Origin: Flavobacteriales bacterium UBA6049
GTDB taxonomy: Bacteria; Bacteroidota; Bacteroidia; Flavobacteriales_G; Salibacteraceae
DNA length: 10,426 bases
Direction of reading: 5' to 3'
Assembly: GCA_002429085.1 (NCBI GenBank)
Contig: DIYR01000063.1
Coordinates: 1 to 10,426, forward strand
Part shown: positions 1 to 7,561 of the stretch, piece after piece
How positions within the stretch are numbered: the first letter of the stretch is position 1
How the letters are laid out: every line of letters starts with the position of its first letter
Translations under genes and position numbers: made by a program
Notes under the pieces: model-generated
Told to the model about the DNA's origin: nothing
Databases searched by the model: none
What the model saw: the letters and a program-made list of their open reading frames with translations, nothing else

Positions 1-753
1 TAAAGTACGATCGCTAATGATAAAGCGAGAAGAGTCGGTTTCTATACAACCTCTTGGGCTTGTTACAGAGAAATAGTATGTAATGATACTTGTATCAGGA
101 TCAATGGTTAGGGTAGAATCTGTTGTACTAGTCTTTAACGTATCACTAAAATCAGAAGAGGTAGACCAAACAAATAGCGCACCACTTCCGAAGGAATTAC
201 CTACAATCGTAAAAGGTAGATCATCAGAACACAGCACACGATCTTCTGGTGTTTCTGCGAAGATGGGTTCCACGTCAATTTGATCGAAAATAGAATCTGT
301 ACAAACTCCTTCAGCAATGAGTATAACGGTAGTGTCGTTGGTGAATACTCCTGTAGGGTTAGGACTTGATAAATCGTTAACGGGTGTTCCTGGAAGCCAA
401 GTAAATAGGGTAGAAGAGGTAAAATCGTTTGGATTTACTCCAATCTGCGTTTCTTGACCATAACAAGCTAAATGATCTACTACAAATACACTATCTGCAT
501 CTACATAAACATTGAATGAAGTAGTATCTGCCTGAGGACAGTTGCTTGAATCTGCAGCAATCAATGTAATGGTGTATAATCCTGGGTTGCTATATGCATA
601 TCTTGGGTTAGTATCTGCGCTAATTCCACCATCTCCAAAATTCCATCTATAGCTGGTTTGATTAGTCCCGTTAATTGTAGTATTGATTAAGTTGAAAGAA
701 TCTAATGCACACACACTATCAGGTGCATTGAATTGTGCCGTTAGCGGATTAGC
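1..753 (-). repeat. Composite repeat copy 2: PKD + module A + module B (about 251 codons)
   Basis: Residues about 1006-1256 of the giant surface protein. Landmarks: AQF at 1011, WNFGDG at 1042, module A Cys1102 with WLP and NPT, and module B with CSDDLPFTIVGN starting at Cys1180, then FVWST and PRGC..TD. The window edge falls almost at the end of this copy, so a third PKD domain may start immediately beyond it. Confidence 0.8.
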
Positions 754-3700
754 AAAATCTTCAACAATTAAATTCATTAAGTCGGTTTGAGCACAACCAC
801 GCTCGTTAATTCCCATAAAATGGAAGGTATTGATAGGAGTTGAACTACTGGTTAATGTAAAGGTGGAATCAGTAGGTGAGGTGTTCAAAGTATCGGTAAA
901 GTTACCGTTGGTAGACCATACAAACTCTACAGCCGTACCATCTGTATTTCCAACTAGGGTAATAGGGAAATCGATGGAGCAAATAATGGTGTCTGCTGGT
1001 GCTTCAACAATAACACTGTCTACTATAACTCTTGCAAATGCGGTGTCAACACAAGTTCCATTATCTAAAAGTATGGTATAACTCTGATTACTAGGTGTGG
1101 TAATGGTTGGGTTGGCTATGGATGAATTGTTTAAGAACGTAGTGGGAAGCCATTGTATAGATGTGCCAGGAGGAACTTGGCCCGGTGCAAAACCAATGAT
1201 GGTAGGATCCATCCAGCATACGGTATCATTAGGTAAACTATAACTGGTATCAGACAGTACTGTAATAGTTTTAGTAAGTGTGTCGCTAAGATTACAGGTG
1301 TTATTATCGCTAACAACAAGCGTTACATCATAAGTACCACCTTGTGTGTACAAATGAGATGGATTGGTAGCGGTTGACGTAGTTCCATCTCCAAAATCCC
1401 AAAAGAAAGTGGTGGCAGATTGTGTTAAACTTAGGTTGTTAAAGCTGGCGTTGTATGGAGCACAGCCTTGGGCATCGGTTAAGAAGTCGGCAACTACAAT
1501 TGGTAACAAGAAATCGATCTTAAACACTGCTAGGTTACAACTATTACCAGCATTATTGGTGTTTGACACAGCACCTGGATTAGGAAGTGTTGGAAAATCG
1601 CTTGTTCCGCCACAGCCAGCACACACTGCTTGATAAACTTTTCCTTTTCTATCAAACCTACTTGTGCCGCCATCTACATGTTCTGAAGCTGAACCACCGA
1701 AAAATGTTCCATAGGTAAGTTGTGAAGCATCGTCTGCAATAACAGCCAGATAGAAGTCGTTTCCATCAGTAGTTCCTTGAATGGGACCTCCAGCAGTATC
1801 AAGTCCATTGGTACCCAGCGGATCACCTGGAAAAAGCGAACTTCCCCACCCGCTGATGTAAATAGCATTACATAAATCTACCAAAAAGGCTGTTGGAGAT
1901 ATATCTGGGTCTCCATCACCAGTACCGAATCTGGTACTCCATGTAATTGAATCTAACTCAGGATGGAACTTTACAACAAATTGACCTCCGTTAGGATCAT
2001 TATAAATGGCATTTGAAATGAGGTTATTGGTAGGTGCTGAAGTTTGACCAAATAGATAAACGAAATCATTATTATCTACTTCTACAAAATACGATTGGTC
2101 ATAAGCCGATGAACCATAGTAGCTCGAAGCAATTATTTGAGATCCGTCAGAAGCTATTTCAGTAACAAAACCATCTATGGCTCCATTGTATACTACATCA
2201 AATGCCTGTGGTGTAGTGGGGAAAGAGCCTGAATTAGTTCCCCCAGAAACAATAATGTTTTGTTGCTGATTAAGAGCTACAGAATAGATTGCATCGTTTT
2301 CAGTTCCACCTAAATATGCGGACCATTGTAAGTCGGTTAAGTTGTTATTCAATTTATAGATAATTCCATCAGATGTACCATTAGAACTTACGGCAGTTGT
2401 TTGAAAAGATGGACTAGGCATAGGATTATCTGAAGACCTTGTGGCGCTTACTACATAGATATCACCAGCATTATCAATCAAAACTTCACCACGTACCTCA
2501 TCGGCATAATTGAAGCTAGTAGCCCCTAGGTTTAAACCATCGTTTCCGGTTCCACCAAGGTATGTAGACCCCAAAATATCTGACCCTGAGGCATTGAATT
2601 TGGTTACAATAATGTCAGATCCATTAACGTAATTAATGCCTAAACCACCTAAGGTAATTGGTGTTACGGTTGAACCTAGGTTAAAAGATGTGTCATAAGA
2701 ATTAGCAACTGTTGGGTAATTGAGTGAGCTGGTAGTTCCCATTACTAATAACTCTAACTGATCATTCACAATTAAGCTATGTGGTAACTCATCGCTATTA
2801 CCTCCTAAATAGGTTGAATAAATCAATGAGGTACCATTCGTATCCCATTTAGAAATGGCAATATCTACTCCGGTTCCTACTCCAGTTCCACCAGCAAAAT
2901 TAATTTGATATGCACCAAGTGTTGTTGGGTATCCTAAACCAAAGGCTGAACTCCCGGAGTAGAGAAATCCAAAAGCATCAAAAGTGGCAGTATAACCAAA
3001 GTTGTTAGCTGTAGAACCAGAGAAAGAAGAGAAAATAAGTGTAGGATCAATAACTAGTTCAATAGACTCATTGTAGCCACTAGGAAATTGAAAACTAAAG
3101 ACTCCGTTTTCTTCTTGGTAAAAACACGGAACAGAAATCGTATCGCCTTCTATTACCTGAAAAGCGTAAGGTTCGTATTCAACAATTTTTCCGAGAGCGG
3201 TTTTTAGCTGAATGGTTTTGCCTTTGATTTTAGGTTTATCTATTCCGTCATATTTCCATTTGATGGTATTAGCATCTGCATTGGGTGCAACAACAAAATC
3301 GTATTTAAACAGGTCATCTTTTACGTAGAAGTGCGCATCTATATCAGGATATAAATCGCTAAGAATGGCTTTTTCAAATAATGGTATGTTTCCCTTCCAT
3401 TTAGATTCATCGCTACCTAAGAAGTAGTTGTGGTGTGATGCTAATTTCTCTGCGGCCTTGATTTTTGGAGTTTGAGCTCCAAGCCAGCGCATAGCAAAGG
3501 CATGTGCATCAACTATTGCCGAACTATCTTTAGGGAAATTTCCATTGATATGCCACTCTGATCGTTTTGCTGCATCATACAAATGATAAACAAGTGCATT
3601 ATCTGTTACGAAGAGTGCTCCTGCTTGAATGGTGTGCTTAAAACGCACATCATCATGGAATTGCCCATGATTGGGTACAAAGAAATGATCCGAGTGAATT

Positions 3701-3768
3701 TCCTTGTGTCCTAAGGCTAGGTTCCAATAGCAAACAATTAGGAATACGAAGAGAGTTCTCAGGCGCAT
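1..3768 (-). CDS. T9SS-type giant surface protein, DUF7948 + SBBP propeller + PKD repeats (C-terminus outside window)
   Basis: The frame is open for 1256 codons from the ATG at 3768 to the left edge, so the C-terminus is missing. Residues 1-20 form a signal peptide (basic MRLR, hydrophobic core, ALG before H21). An in-frame TGA lies eight codons upstream and the next in-frame Met is near residue 93, so the start is well supported. Residues about 28-243 match the DUF7948-type domain that opens many Bacteroidota surface proteins (PNHGQF near 32, DPTLIFSS at 241). Residues about 245-735 carry SBBP-like beta-propeller repeats (YSTYLGG at 317, then STYLGG, SAYLGG, GTFFGG) and end in a Cys-rich CAGCGG segment. 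PKD domains have cores WDFGDG at 790 and WNFGDG at 1042, each followed by two further Ig-like modules. By family precedent a CHU_C/gliding-motility-type sorting domain should follow outside the window, giving T9SS export to the cell surface, probably for adhesion or gliding. Ligand unknown. Confidence 0.9.
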   Translation of the reverse strand, partial: MRLRTLFVFLIVCYWNLALGHKEIHSDHFFVPNHGQFHDDVRFKHTIQAGALFVTDNALVYHLYDAAKRSEWHINGNFPKDSSAIVDAHAFAMRWLGAQTPKIKAAEKLASHHNYFLGSDESKWKGNIPLFEKAILSDLYPDIDAHFYVKDDLFKYDFVVAPNADANTIKWKYDGIDKPKIKGKTIQLKTALGKIVEYEPYAFQVIEGDTISVPCFYQEENGVFSFQFPSGYNESIELVIDPTLIFSSFSGSTANNFGYTATFDAFGFLYSGSSAFGLGYPTTLGAYQINFAGGTGVGTGVDIAISKWDTNGTSLIYSTYLGGNSDELPHSLIVNDQLELLVMGTTSSLNYPTVANSYDTSFNLGSTVTPITLGGLGINYVNGSDIIVTKFNASGSDILGSTYLGGTGNDGLNLGATSFNYADEVRGEVLIDNAGDIYVVSATRSSDNPMPSPSFQTTAVSSNGTSDGIIYKLNNNLTDLQWSAYLGGTENDAIYSVALNQQQNIIVSGGTNSGSFPTTPQAFDVVYNGAIDGFVTEIASDGSQIIASSYYGSSAYDQSYFVEVDNNDFVYLFGQTSAPTNNLISNAIYNDPNGGQFVVKFHPELDSITWSTRFGTGDGDPDISPTAFLVDLCNAIYISGWGSSLFPGDPLGTNGLDTAGGPIQGTTDGNDFYLAVIADDASQLTYGTFFGGSASEHVDGGTSRFDRKGKVYQAVCAGCGGTSDFPTLPNPGAVSNTNNAGNSCNLAVFKIDFLLPIVVADFLTDAQGCAPYNASFNNLSLTQSATTFFWDFGDGTTSTATNPSHLYTQGGTYDVTLVVSDNNTCNLSDTLTKTITVLSDTSYSLPNDTVCWMDPTIIGFAPGQVPPGTSIQWLPTTFLNNSSIANPTITTPSNQSYTILLDNGTCVDTAFARVIVDSVIVEAPADTIICSIDFPITLVGNTDGTAVEFVWSTNGNFTDTLNTSPTDSTFTLTSSSTPINTFHFMGINERGCAQTDLMNLIVEDFANPLTAQFNAPDSVCALDSFNLINTTINGTNQTSYRWNFGDGGISADTNPRYAYSNPGLYTITLIAADSSNCPQADTTSFNVYVDADSVFVVDHLACYGQETQIGVNPNDFTSSTLFTWLPGTPVNDLSSPNPTGVFTNDTTVILIAEGVCTDSIFDQIDVEPIFAETPEDRVLCSDDLPFTIVGNSFGSGALFVWSTSSDFSDTLKTSTTDSTLTIDPDTSIITYYFSVTSPRGCIETDSSRFIISDRTL
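754..1506 (-). repeat. Composite repeat copy 1: PKD + module A + module B (about 251 codons)
   Basis: Residues about 755-1005 of the giant surface protein. Landmarks: ADF at 760, WDFGDG at 790, module A Cys851 with a WLP motif and NPT, and module B with CSIDFPITLVGN starting at Cys930 and ERGC..TD near its end. The matching landmarks in the next copy lie 250-252 residues later. Copy boundaries are approximate, since I placed them by landmark and not by alignment. Confidence 0.8.
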
Positions 3769-3803
3769 GCGCTCAAATTTAACCGAAATTCAAGCGCTTC
3801 GCC
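3762..3803 (-). promoter_or_regulatory. mRNA hairpin enclosing the start codon of the giant surface protein
   Basis: Read as RNA on the minus strand, GCGCUUGAAUUU pairs with AAAUUUGAGCGC around a five-base loop (CGGUU). That is a continuous 12-bp helix with two tandem G-U wobbles in the middle. Outside it, GGCG pairs with CGCC, separated from the helix by an internal loop of AA opposite the start codon AUG. The structure fills most of the 43-bp gap between the DUF3050 stop (3812) and the ATG (3768). No U-tract follows it, so it is not a standard intrinsic terminator. I infer possible translational control. The pairing is seen directly; the function is untested. Confidence 0.55.
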
Positions 3804-3811
3804 AAATGAAT

Positions 3812-4603
3812 TTAATCAGTTAGCTCAAGAGCTTCTTTTTGTTTACGAGATAGCTTCAATATGCCATCCCACAATTGTATACGTTCTAATAGCGAATTGG
3901 CTGCCGCTTGTTTGGCTTCTGCCCATTTTAATTTATCATTTCCGCAGAGCTCAAACAGCATTTCCCAAGCTAAATCGCCATGTTCATCGCCATCTAGTTC
4001 AATATGTCGCTCTAGGTAATAGAGCATTGGTTCTAACTGCTGATTTTGATTTAAATCTCTTACAATGCCGGTGAACATACCTGGGATTAAATCTTCTCTA
4101 CCTAATGCAAATGAAGCAGCTACTTCATGCAGTTTACCACTCTCAATACTATTCATGGTAAACGAAATAAATCGGTTGGCATCGTAAGGTACTTGAGCCA
4201 CTTCAGAAGCTTCTCGCCAGGTCATTCCTTCTTGTAAGGAGCGAACAAAAAGTTCTACACTATTAGTAGATGCTCCTGCTGAACGCATGGCAGATATGTA
4301 CATTTCATAGTGACTTGAGGTGTTCCCATTGGCATCTACATCACTTTCTTCTCCAAAAACAATTTCGTTAATGAGCCTACGCGTTTTAGGTTCTCCTTTA
4401 GGAATCCAAGGTATGGTTGTACAGGTTAACTCTAATTGCAGCTTTTTTAATAACGACATAAAATCCCACACAGCAAACACATGGTGTTCCATGAATAAGT
4501 GTAGTGTTTCTAGTTCGTTAATTTCTTGGTAGAGCGGATGGTTGAGTAATTGTTCGCGAAGGGGTGAAAGATATTCGAGCAGCTGATCTTTCTGAGAATT
4601 CAT
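3812..4603 (-). CDS. DUF3050 family protein (heme-oxygenase-like fold suspected)
   Basis: A 263-residue soluble, helix-rich protein with no signal peptide, the usual length for DUF3050. Recognisable family segments are the N-terminal helix around HLFMEHHVFAVWDFMS (35-50), IPKGEPKTRRLINEIVFGEES (67-87), SHYEMY (97-102), FALGRED (165-171) and YLERHIELDGDEHG (196-209). The His/Glu/Asp-rich helices, above all E198, H200, D204 and H208, resemble metal-ligand helices of heme-oxygenase-like and TENA-type proteins. I infer that it could be a non-heme iron oxidase, but the family has no established reaction that I know of. The start at 4603 has an AGGA about a dozen bases upstream. Its stop is 43 bp before the giant surface protein, so the two may be co-transcribed. 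A 264-bp gap on its upstream side suggests its own promoter. Confidence 0.82.
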   Translation of the reverse strand: MNSQKDQLLEYLSPLREQLLNHPLYQEINELETLHLFMEHHVFAVWDFMSLLKKLQLELTCTTIPWIPKGEPKTRRLINEIVFGEESDVDANGNTSSHYEMYISAMRSAGASTNSVELFVRSLQEGMTWREASEVAQVPYDANRFISFTMNSIESGKLHEVAASFALGREDLIPGMFTGIVRDLNQNQQLEPMLYYLERHIELDGDEHGDLAWEMLFELCGNDKLKWAEAKQAAANSLLERIQLWDGILKLSRKQKEALELTD

Positions 4604-4635
4604 AAAAAATGGTTTCCTGATTGTTATTTCGTTTG

Positions 4636-4643
4636 CGAAAGTA
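4636..4643 (-). promoter_or_regulatory. Candidate Bacteroidota -7 element for the DUF3050 gene
   Basis: On the minus strand TACTTTCG matches the Bacteroidota -7 consensus TAnnTTTG except for one T-to-C change. It would place transcription start about 25-30 bases before the ATG at 4603. I could not find a good TTG-type -33 element at the usual spacing, so support is weak. Confidence 0.3.
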
Positions 4644-4809
4644 ACCCCAATAATGCCCTAATGGTTTGCAGTTTGAAGCGAATGAGATTTACCGTTTTGC
4701 TTAATGAATTGTGGATGAGTGTACTTACTAATTGAAGTTACTATTTGTTGAGACTAATTGAAAAATCGACTATGCACAAGTATCAATAGTTGCTACCAAA
4801 GAATAATTA

Positions 4810-4858
4810 AACCAAGAACAAGAATGTAAGAAATAAGCTGGACGGTGGTTACTTGGTT
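4810..4858 (-). repeat. 7-bp inverted repeat downstream of the glutaminyl cyclase gene
   Basis: AACCAAG (4810-4816) and CTTGGTT (4852-4858) are perfect inverted copies 35 bp apart. On the minus strand the second arm is followed by the AT-rich TAATTATTCTTT, so it could act as a long-loop terminator for the gene ending at 4868. The loop is long and the T-run is interrupted, so chance is also possible. Confidence 0.25.
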
Positions 4859-4867
4859 AGTGAAAAG

Positions 4868-5686
4868 TTAGATGTTGTTCAGCTTCAAACGATACGTTCT
4901 TCCCCATAATTTTCCAGTAACGTAAAGAAGGTTGTTTTCCTCATCGAACGCAATACCGTTCATTTCCATTGAATTAGGGTAGAAAGATTTATTGTTCTGG
5001 GCTAATTTATCCAAGTTCATTTTTCCAACTACTTGGCCCGTTTCTGGATCAATTTTCACGATGTTATTGGTCATCCAAACATTGGCATAGATAAACCCAT
5101 TGATGTATTCTAGTTCGTTTAAATTCTTTTTGGCATAACCGTTTTCTGCTACACTTACTTGACGAATAACGGTCATTGTTTCTGGATCTAGGTAACTGAG
5201 TTTAAATGTTCCATCAGACATAATGAGGTATTTTTCATCTGTGGTCATTCCCCAACCTTCTTTTGATGGAATTGTGAATGTTCCTATTTGCTTGTAGGAT
5301 GTAGCATCGTAGATAAATCCAGTTTGCGATAAGTAAGTCAGTTGGTAAATTTTGCCGTTCAATAACGTAATTCCCTCACCAAAGTAGTGCTTTCTATTCA
5401 AGGTTACAGAAGGTGTTATTACACCTGTGGTTGTATCAACAATACCAAATACTGATTCGGAGTTAGGAAGGTATTCTGGTGAGCCTGTGCTTTCAAATAA
5501 TTGCCCATTGTGAATGAAAAAACCTTCGGTAAAAGCATTTACATCATGTGGAATATGATCCATTACTGTATAAGGAATAGAAGGAGTATTTTTCTTTCTA
5601 GGCTTAACAACCTTATTGGGAGCTGAGTCGTTGCATTGTGTAAAAAGAACAAGTGCAACGAGCAAAACAAATGGGTTAAATTTCAT
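4868..5686 (-). CDS. Glutaminyl-peptide cyclotransferase, plant-type (lipoprotein)
   Basis: Catalyses cyclisation of N-terminal Gln to pyroglutamate with release of ammonia. The 272-residue protein matches the plant/bacterial Glu_cyclase_2 family, a five-bladed beta-propeller, nearly end to end. Visible motifs: HD..AFTEG (47-55), ESTG (65-68), FGEG (102-105), EGWGM (143-147), SDGT (157-160), NELEY..G.IYANVW (190-204), NGIAFD (243-248) and VTGKLW (256-261). The N-terminus is a lipoprotein signal with FTQC ending at Cys18, a loose lipobox of the kind common in Bacteroidota, then a polar, Lys-rich linker to about residue 35. It therefore probably sits in the periplasm or on the outer membrane. 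It starts 50 bp after the DUF3667 gene. Likely substrates are exported proteins whose mature N-terminus is Gln; this is inference. Confidence 0.92.
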   Translation of the reverse strand: MKFNPFVLLVALVLFTQCNDSAPNKVVKPRKKNTPSIPYTVMDHIPHDVNAFTEGFFIHNGQLFESTGSPEYLPNSESVFGIVDTTTGVITPSVTLNRKHYFGEGITLLNGKIYQLTYLSQTGFIYDATSYKQIGTFTIPSKEGWGMTTDEKYLIMSDGTFKLSYLDPETMTVIRQVSVAENGYAKKNLNELEYINGFIYANVWMTNNIVKIDPETGQVVGKMNLDKLAQNNKSFYPNSMEMNGIAFDEENNLLYVTGKLWGRTYRLKLNNI

Positions 5687-5724
5687 AGCTTACATCGGGC
5701 ATGGAGGTTCCTATTTAATGCAGG

Positions 5725-5732
5725 CAAAACTA
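5725..5732 (-). promoter_or_regulatory. Candidate -7 element for the glutaminyl cyclase gene
   Basis: The minus strand reads TAGTTTTG, an exact fit to the Bacteroidota -7 consensus TAnnTTTG, about 38 bases before the ATG at 5686 and just after the DUF3667 stop. No clear TTG is seen at the expected -33 spacing. An eight-base degenerate match can occur by chance. Confidence 0.3.
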
Positions 5733-5736
5733 GGCT

Positions 5737-6465
5737 TTATACCAAGTATAAAATCAGTAAGAGTAATCCAGAGACAATTAGAATGTAATAGATGTATGTA
5801 AGGGTAGTTAGAATAAGATTCTTGATGCCACTTTCCTTGTGGAAGAATCGCTTATAAACCCAATAGTTATACCCAACAGAAATGAGCTCTGAGAGTAATT
5901 CTAGAATTTGGTGGTTGATGAATATCGATAATAGGATAAACACCGAATAGATGATAGCTTGTTGACCTGTAATGTAGGCGTTTAGCACAACATGTTCTAG
6001 GTAATTTTTCTTGTGTTTATAGAATAATAGAAATGAACTTAATGAAAAGATTGGCAGAAGAAATAGCGTTGTGTAGGCATAGTTTTCTGTAAACCATGCA
6101 ATGACTGGCGACATTTCAATGCTCTTACTCGAATTGTAGGATGTGAAGCCTACAAAGAAGTTTGCGATAAGCGTACCCTGATCTGCTAATTTAGAGATGA
6201 GAAAATAAACAGTAGACAGAAGTAGGACGTAGGCTATTGGTTTAAAATGACTTTTCCTTTTTCCATCTAGATACTCTTGAATACTGACTTCGGGCCTTGT
6301 GAAAAGTTCTTTGATTGTAAAGAAAAAACCTCTGTTTATCTGAAAAATTCCTTCTGCTAACTCGTTTGAAAAGCTTTTTAGGTTGATTCTTCCAACCGAA
6401 GTTTTTTGTCCGCAGTTGCTACAGAAATTACCTTCAAATGTATGTCCGCAATTTTTGCAGTTCAT
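5737..6465 (-). CDS. DUF3667 zinc-ribbon membrane protein
   Basis: A 242-residue protein that opens with a zinc ribbon, C3-x2-C6 and C15-x2-C18 (FCSNCGQK), followed by a conserved cytoplasmic segment with GFFFTIKELFTRP (46-58), EYLDGKRKSHFKP (64-76) and then hydrophobic helices. Likely membrane spans are about 76-93, 128-148, 166-186 and 215-241, with a further amphipathic or membrane stretch near 187-207. Ribbon, linker motif and helices are the layout of the DUF3667 family, which is widespread in Bacteroidota and has no assigned function. H157 in YLEHVVLNAY may be a conserved intramembrane or interfacial residue. The gene lies 71 bp after the serine racemase-like gene and 50 bp before the glutaminyl cyclase gene. 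A role in sensing or transport would be speculation. Confidence 0.85.
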   Translation of the reverse strand: MNCKNCGHTFEGNFCSNCGQKTSVGRINLKSFSNELAEGIFQINRGFFFTIKELFTRPEVSIQEYLDGKRKSHFKPIAYVLLLSTVYFLISKLADQGTLIANFFVGFTSYNSSKSIEMSPVIAWFTENYAYTTLFLLPIFSLSSFLLFYKHKKNYLEHVVLNAYITGQQAIIYSVFILLSIFINHQILELLSELISVGYNYWVYKRFFHKESGIKNLILTTLTYIYYILIVSGLLLLILYLV

Positions 6466-6536
6466 GAGGATATAAATATCAGTTTGTAGTTAAGAGGTAA
6501 AACTAAGTGAAAGATGGTGATAGATTTAAGAGAGAA

Positions 6537-7472
6537 CTAAAATGGTAATTTGGCTAGATCTACATTTCCTCCGGAGATAATTATACCAATACTTTTCCCC
6601 TTAAAATGTTCCTTCTCTTTTATAAGCGCAGCCAGCGCAACGGCAGCAGATGATTCGCAAACAATTTTCAAGCGCTCCCAGATTAATTGCATGGCATTGA
6701 CTATTTCTTGCTCAGACACGCGAATAATACGTTCAATACCATCTTTAATGATTGGAAAGTTGATGTCACCCAATTGTGTTTTTAGTCCATCGGCAATTGT
6801 GTTGGTGGTTTTGTTCGATTCAATAACTCCACTTTGTAAAGAACGGTATGCATCATCTACTTCAAAGGGCTCTCCACTAATAACTTTGCAGTTTTTGCCA
6901 AAATAGGTAGTCGCGATAATAGTTCCTGCAACTAGCCCGCCACCTCCAATTGGAGTAAATATGTATTGCAAATCGGGCTGTTCTTCTAACAACTCTTTAG
7001 CGGCAGTACCTTGACCAAGAATCACGTTGAAATCGTTAGAAGGATGAATAAAGGTAGCACCTGATCTTTCGGCAATTTCGTTTGCCGCGTTTTCTCTTGC
7101 GGTTAGGGTGGGCTCACATTCTACAATTTCACCACCATATCCTCTTACTGCATTTTTTTTGACCTCTGGCGCTGTATTAGGCATTACAATGTATGCTTTA
7201 ACACCAAGGCTTTGTGCGGCTAAGGATAAAGCTTGGGCAAAGTTGCCAGAAGAATGGGTTACAACTCCTTGTTGTTTTTGCTTATCCGATAATTGCATAA
7301 TTGCATTTGTGGCCCCTCTCATTTTAAAGGCTCCCATTTTTTGGAAATTCTCGCATTTAAAAACAAGATCGGCTCCTATTAAATCGTTTATAAGCCGAGA
7401 CGATAGAATAGGTGTGTTATGGATATAGGGGGCAATTCTATGATGAGTCTGAATGAGTTGTTCTTTATACAT
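6537..7472 (-). CDS. Serine racemase / threonine-serine dehydratase family PLP enzyme
   Basis: A 311-residue fold-type II PLP enzyme. Lys50 in FQKMGAFKMRGA is the Schiff-base lysine, SSGN (74-77) binds the substrate carboxylate, GGGGL (176-180) is the phosphate loop and SGGN (300-303) contacts the cofactor ring. It follows mammalian serine racemase closely: S75 aligns with the catalytic Ser84, and E201 and D207 in EPFEVDDAYRS align with the Mg-binding E210 and D216, followed by TIADGLK and IWERLK equivalents. It lacks the C-terminal ACT domain of biosynthetic threonine deaminases. Likely reactions are racemisation and/or alpha,beta-elimination of serine or threonine to an oxoacid and ammonia; threo-3-hydroxyaspartate dehydratase is an alternative. 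F78 replaces the usual His after SSGN. It lies 89 bp after the asparaginase-like gene, suggesting a small amino-acid catabolism unit. Cytoplasmic, no signal peptide. Confidence 0.9.
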   Translation of the reverse strand: MYKEQLIQTHHRIAPYIHNTPILSSRLINDLIGADLVFKCENFQKMGAFKMRGATNAIMQLSDKQKQQGVVTHSSGNFAQALSLAAQSLGVKAYIVMPNTAPEVKKNAVRGYGGEIVECEPTLTARENAANEIAERSGATFIHPSNDFNVILGQGTAAKELLEEQPDLQYIFTPIGGGGLVAGTIIATTYFGKNCKVISGEPFEVDDAYRSLQSGVIESNKTTNTIADGLKTQLGDINFPIIKDGIERIIRVSEQEIVNAMQLIWERLKIVCESSAAVALAALIKEKEHFKGKSIGIIISGGNVDLAKLPF

Positions 7473-7561
7473 GTTTCTTGCTATTTGTAAATGTAGTTAC
7501 TTTTAATGCTTGTAGATAGGATAGTTAACAGGTACCTCTCACATATAGATATGGTATGTTT

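Larger units (their letters stand above)
4604..4867. other. 264-bp intergenic region, no gene seen
   Basis: This is the longest gap in the window, AT-rich, with no plausible ORF or RNA gene. It holds a candidate promoter element for the DUF3050 gene near its left end and a 7-bp inverted repeat near its right end, just downstream of the glutaminyl cyclase stop. Otherwise I see nothing in it. Confidence 0.6.

Noticed and set aside
83..1081. Two plus-strand ORFs (83-283 and 830-1081) whose translations resemble each other (VESV..VF.VS and VD.TNS motifs)
   Set aside because: They are antisense shadows of module B in the two composite repeats of the surface protein. Their similarity reflects the repeat, not a gene family.
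1131..1868. Minus-strand ORFs at 1131-1319 and 1674-1868, and a plus-strand ORF at 1364-1633
   Set aside because: They lie inside the uninterrupted reading frame of the giant surface protein in other frames, with no start context or recognisable domain.
3763..3772. The perfect palindrome GCGCATGCGC over the start codon as a protein-binding operator
   Set aside because: It is accounted for by the larger hairpin, whose arms extend well beyond it. A separate DNA operator at this point has no further support.
6550..7428. Plus-strand ORFs of 118 and 106 codons opposite the PLP enzyme gene
   Set aside because: They are fully antisense to a gene with all its family motifs and have low-complexity Ser/Cys-rich translations typical of shadows.
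7488..7495. TACATTTA on the minus strand before the PLP enzyme gene as a promoter
   Set aside because: One mismatch to the -7 consensus and no -33 box at the right spacing in an AT-rich gap; too weak to list as a feature.
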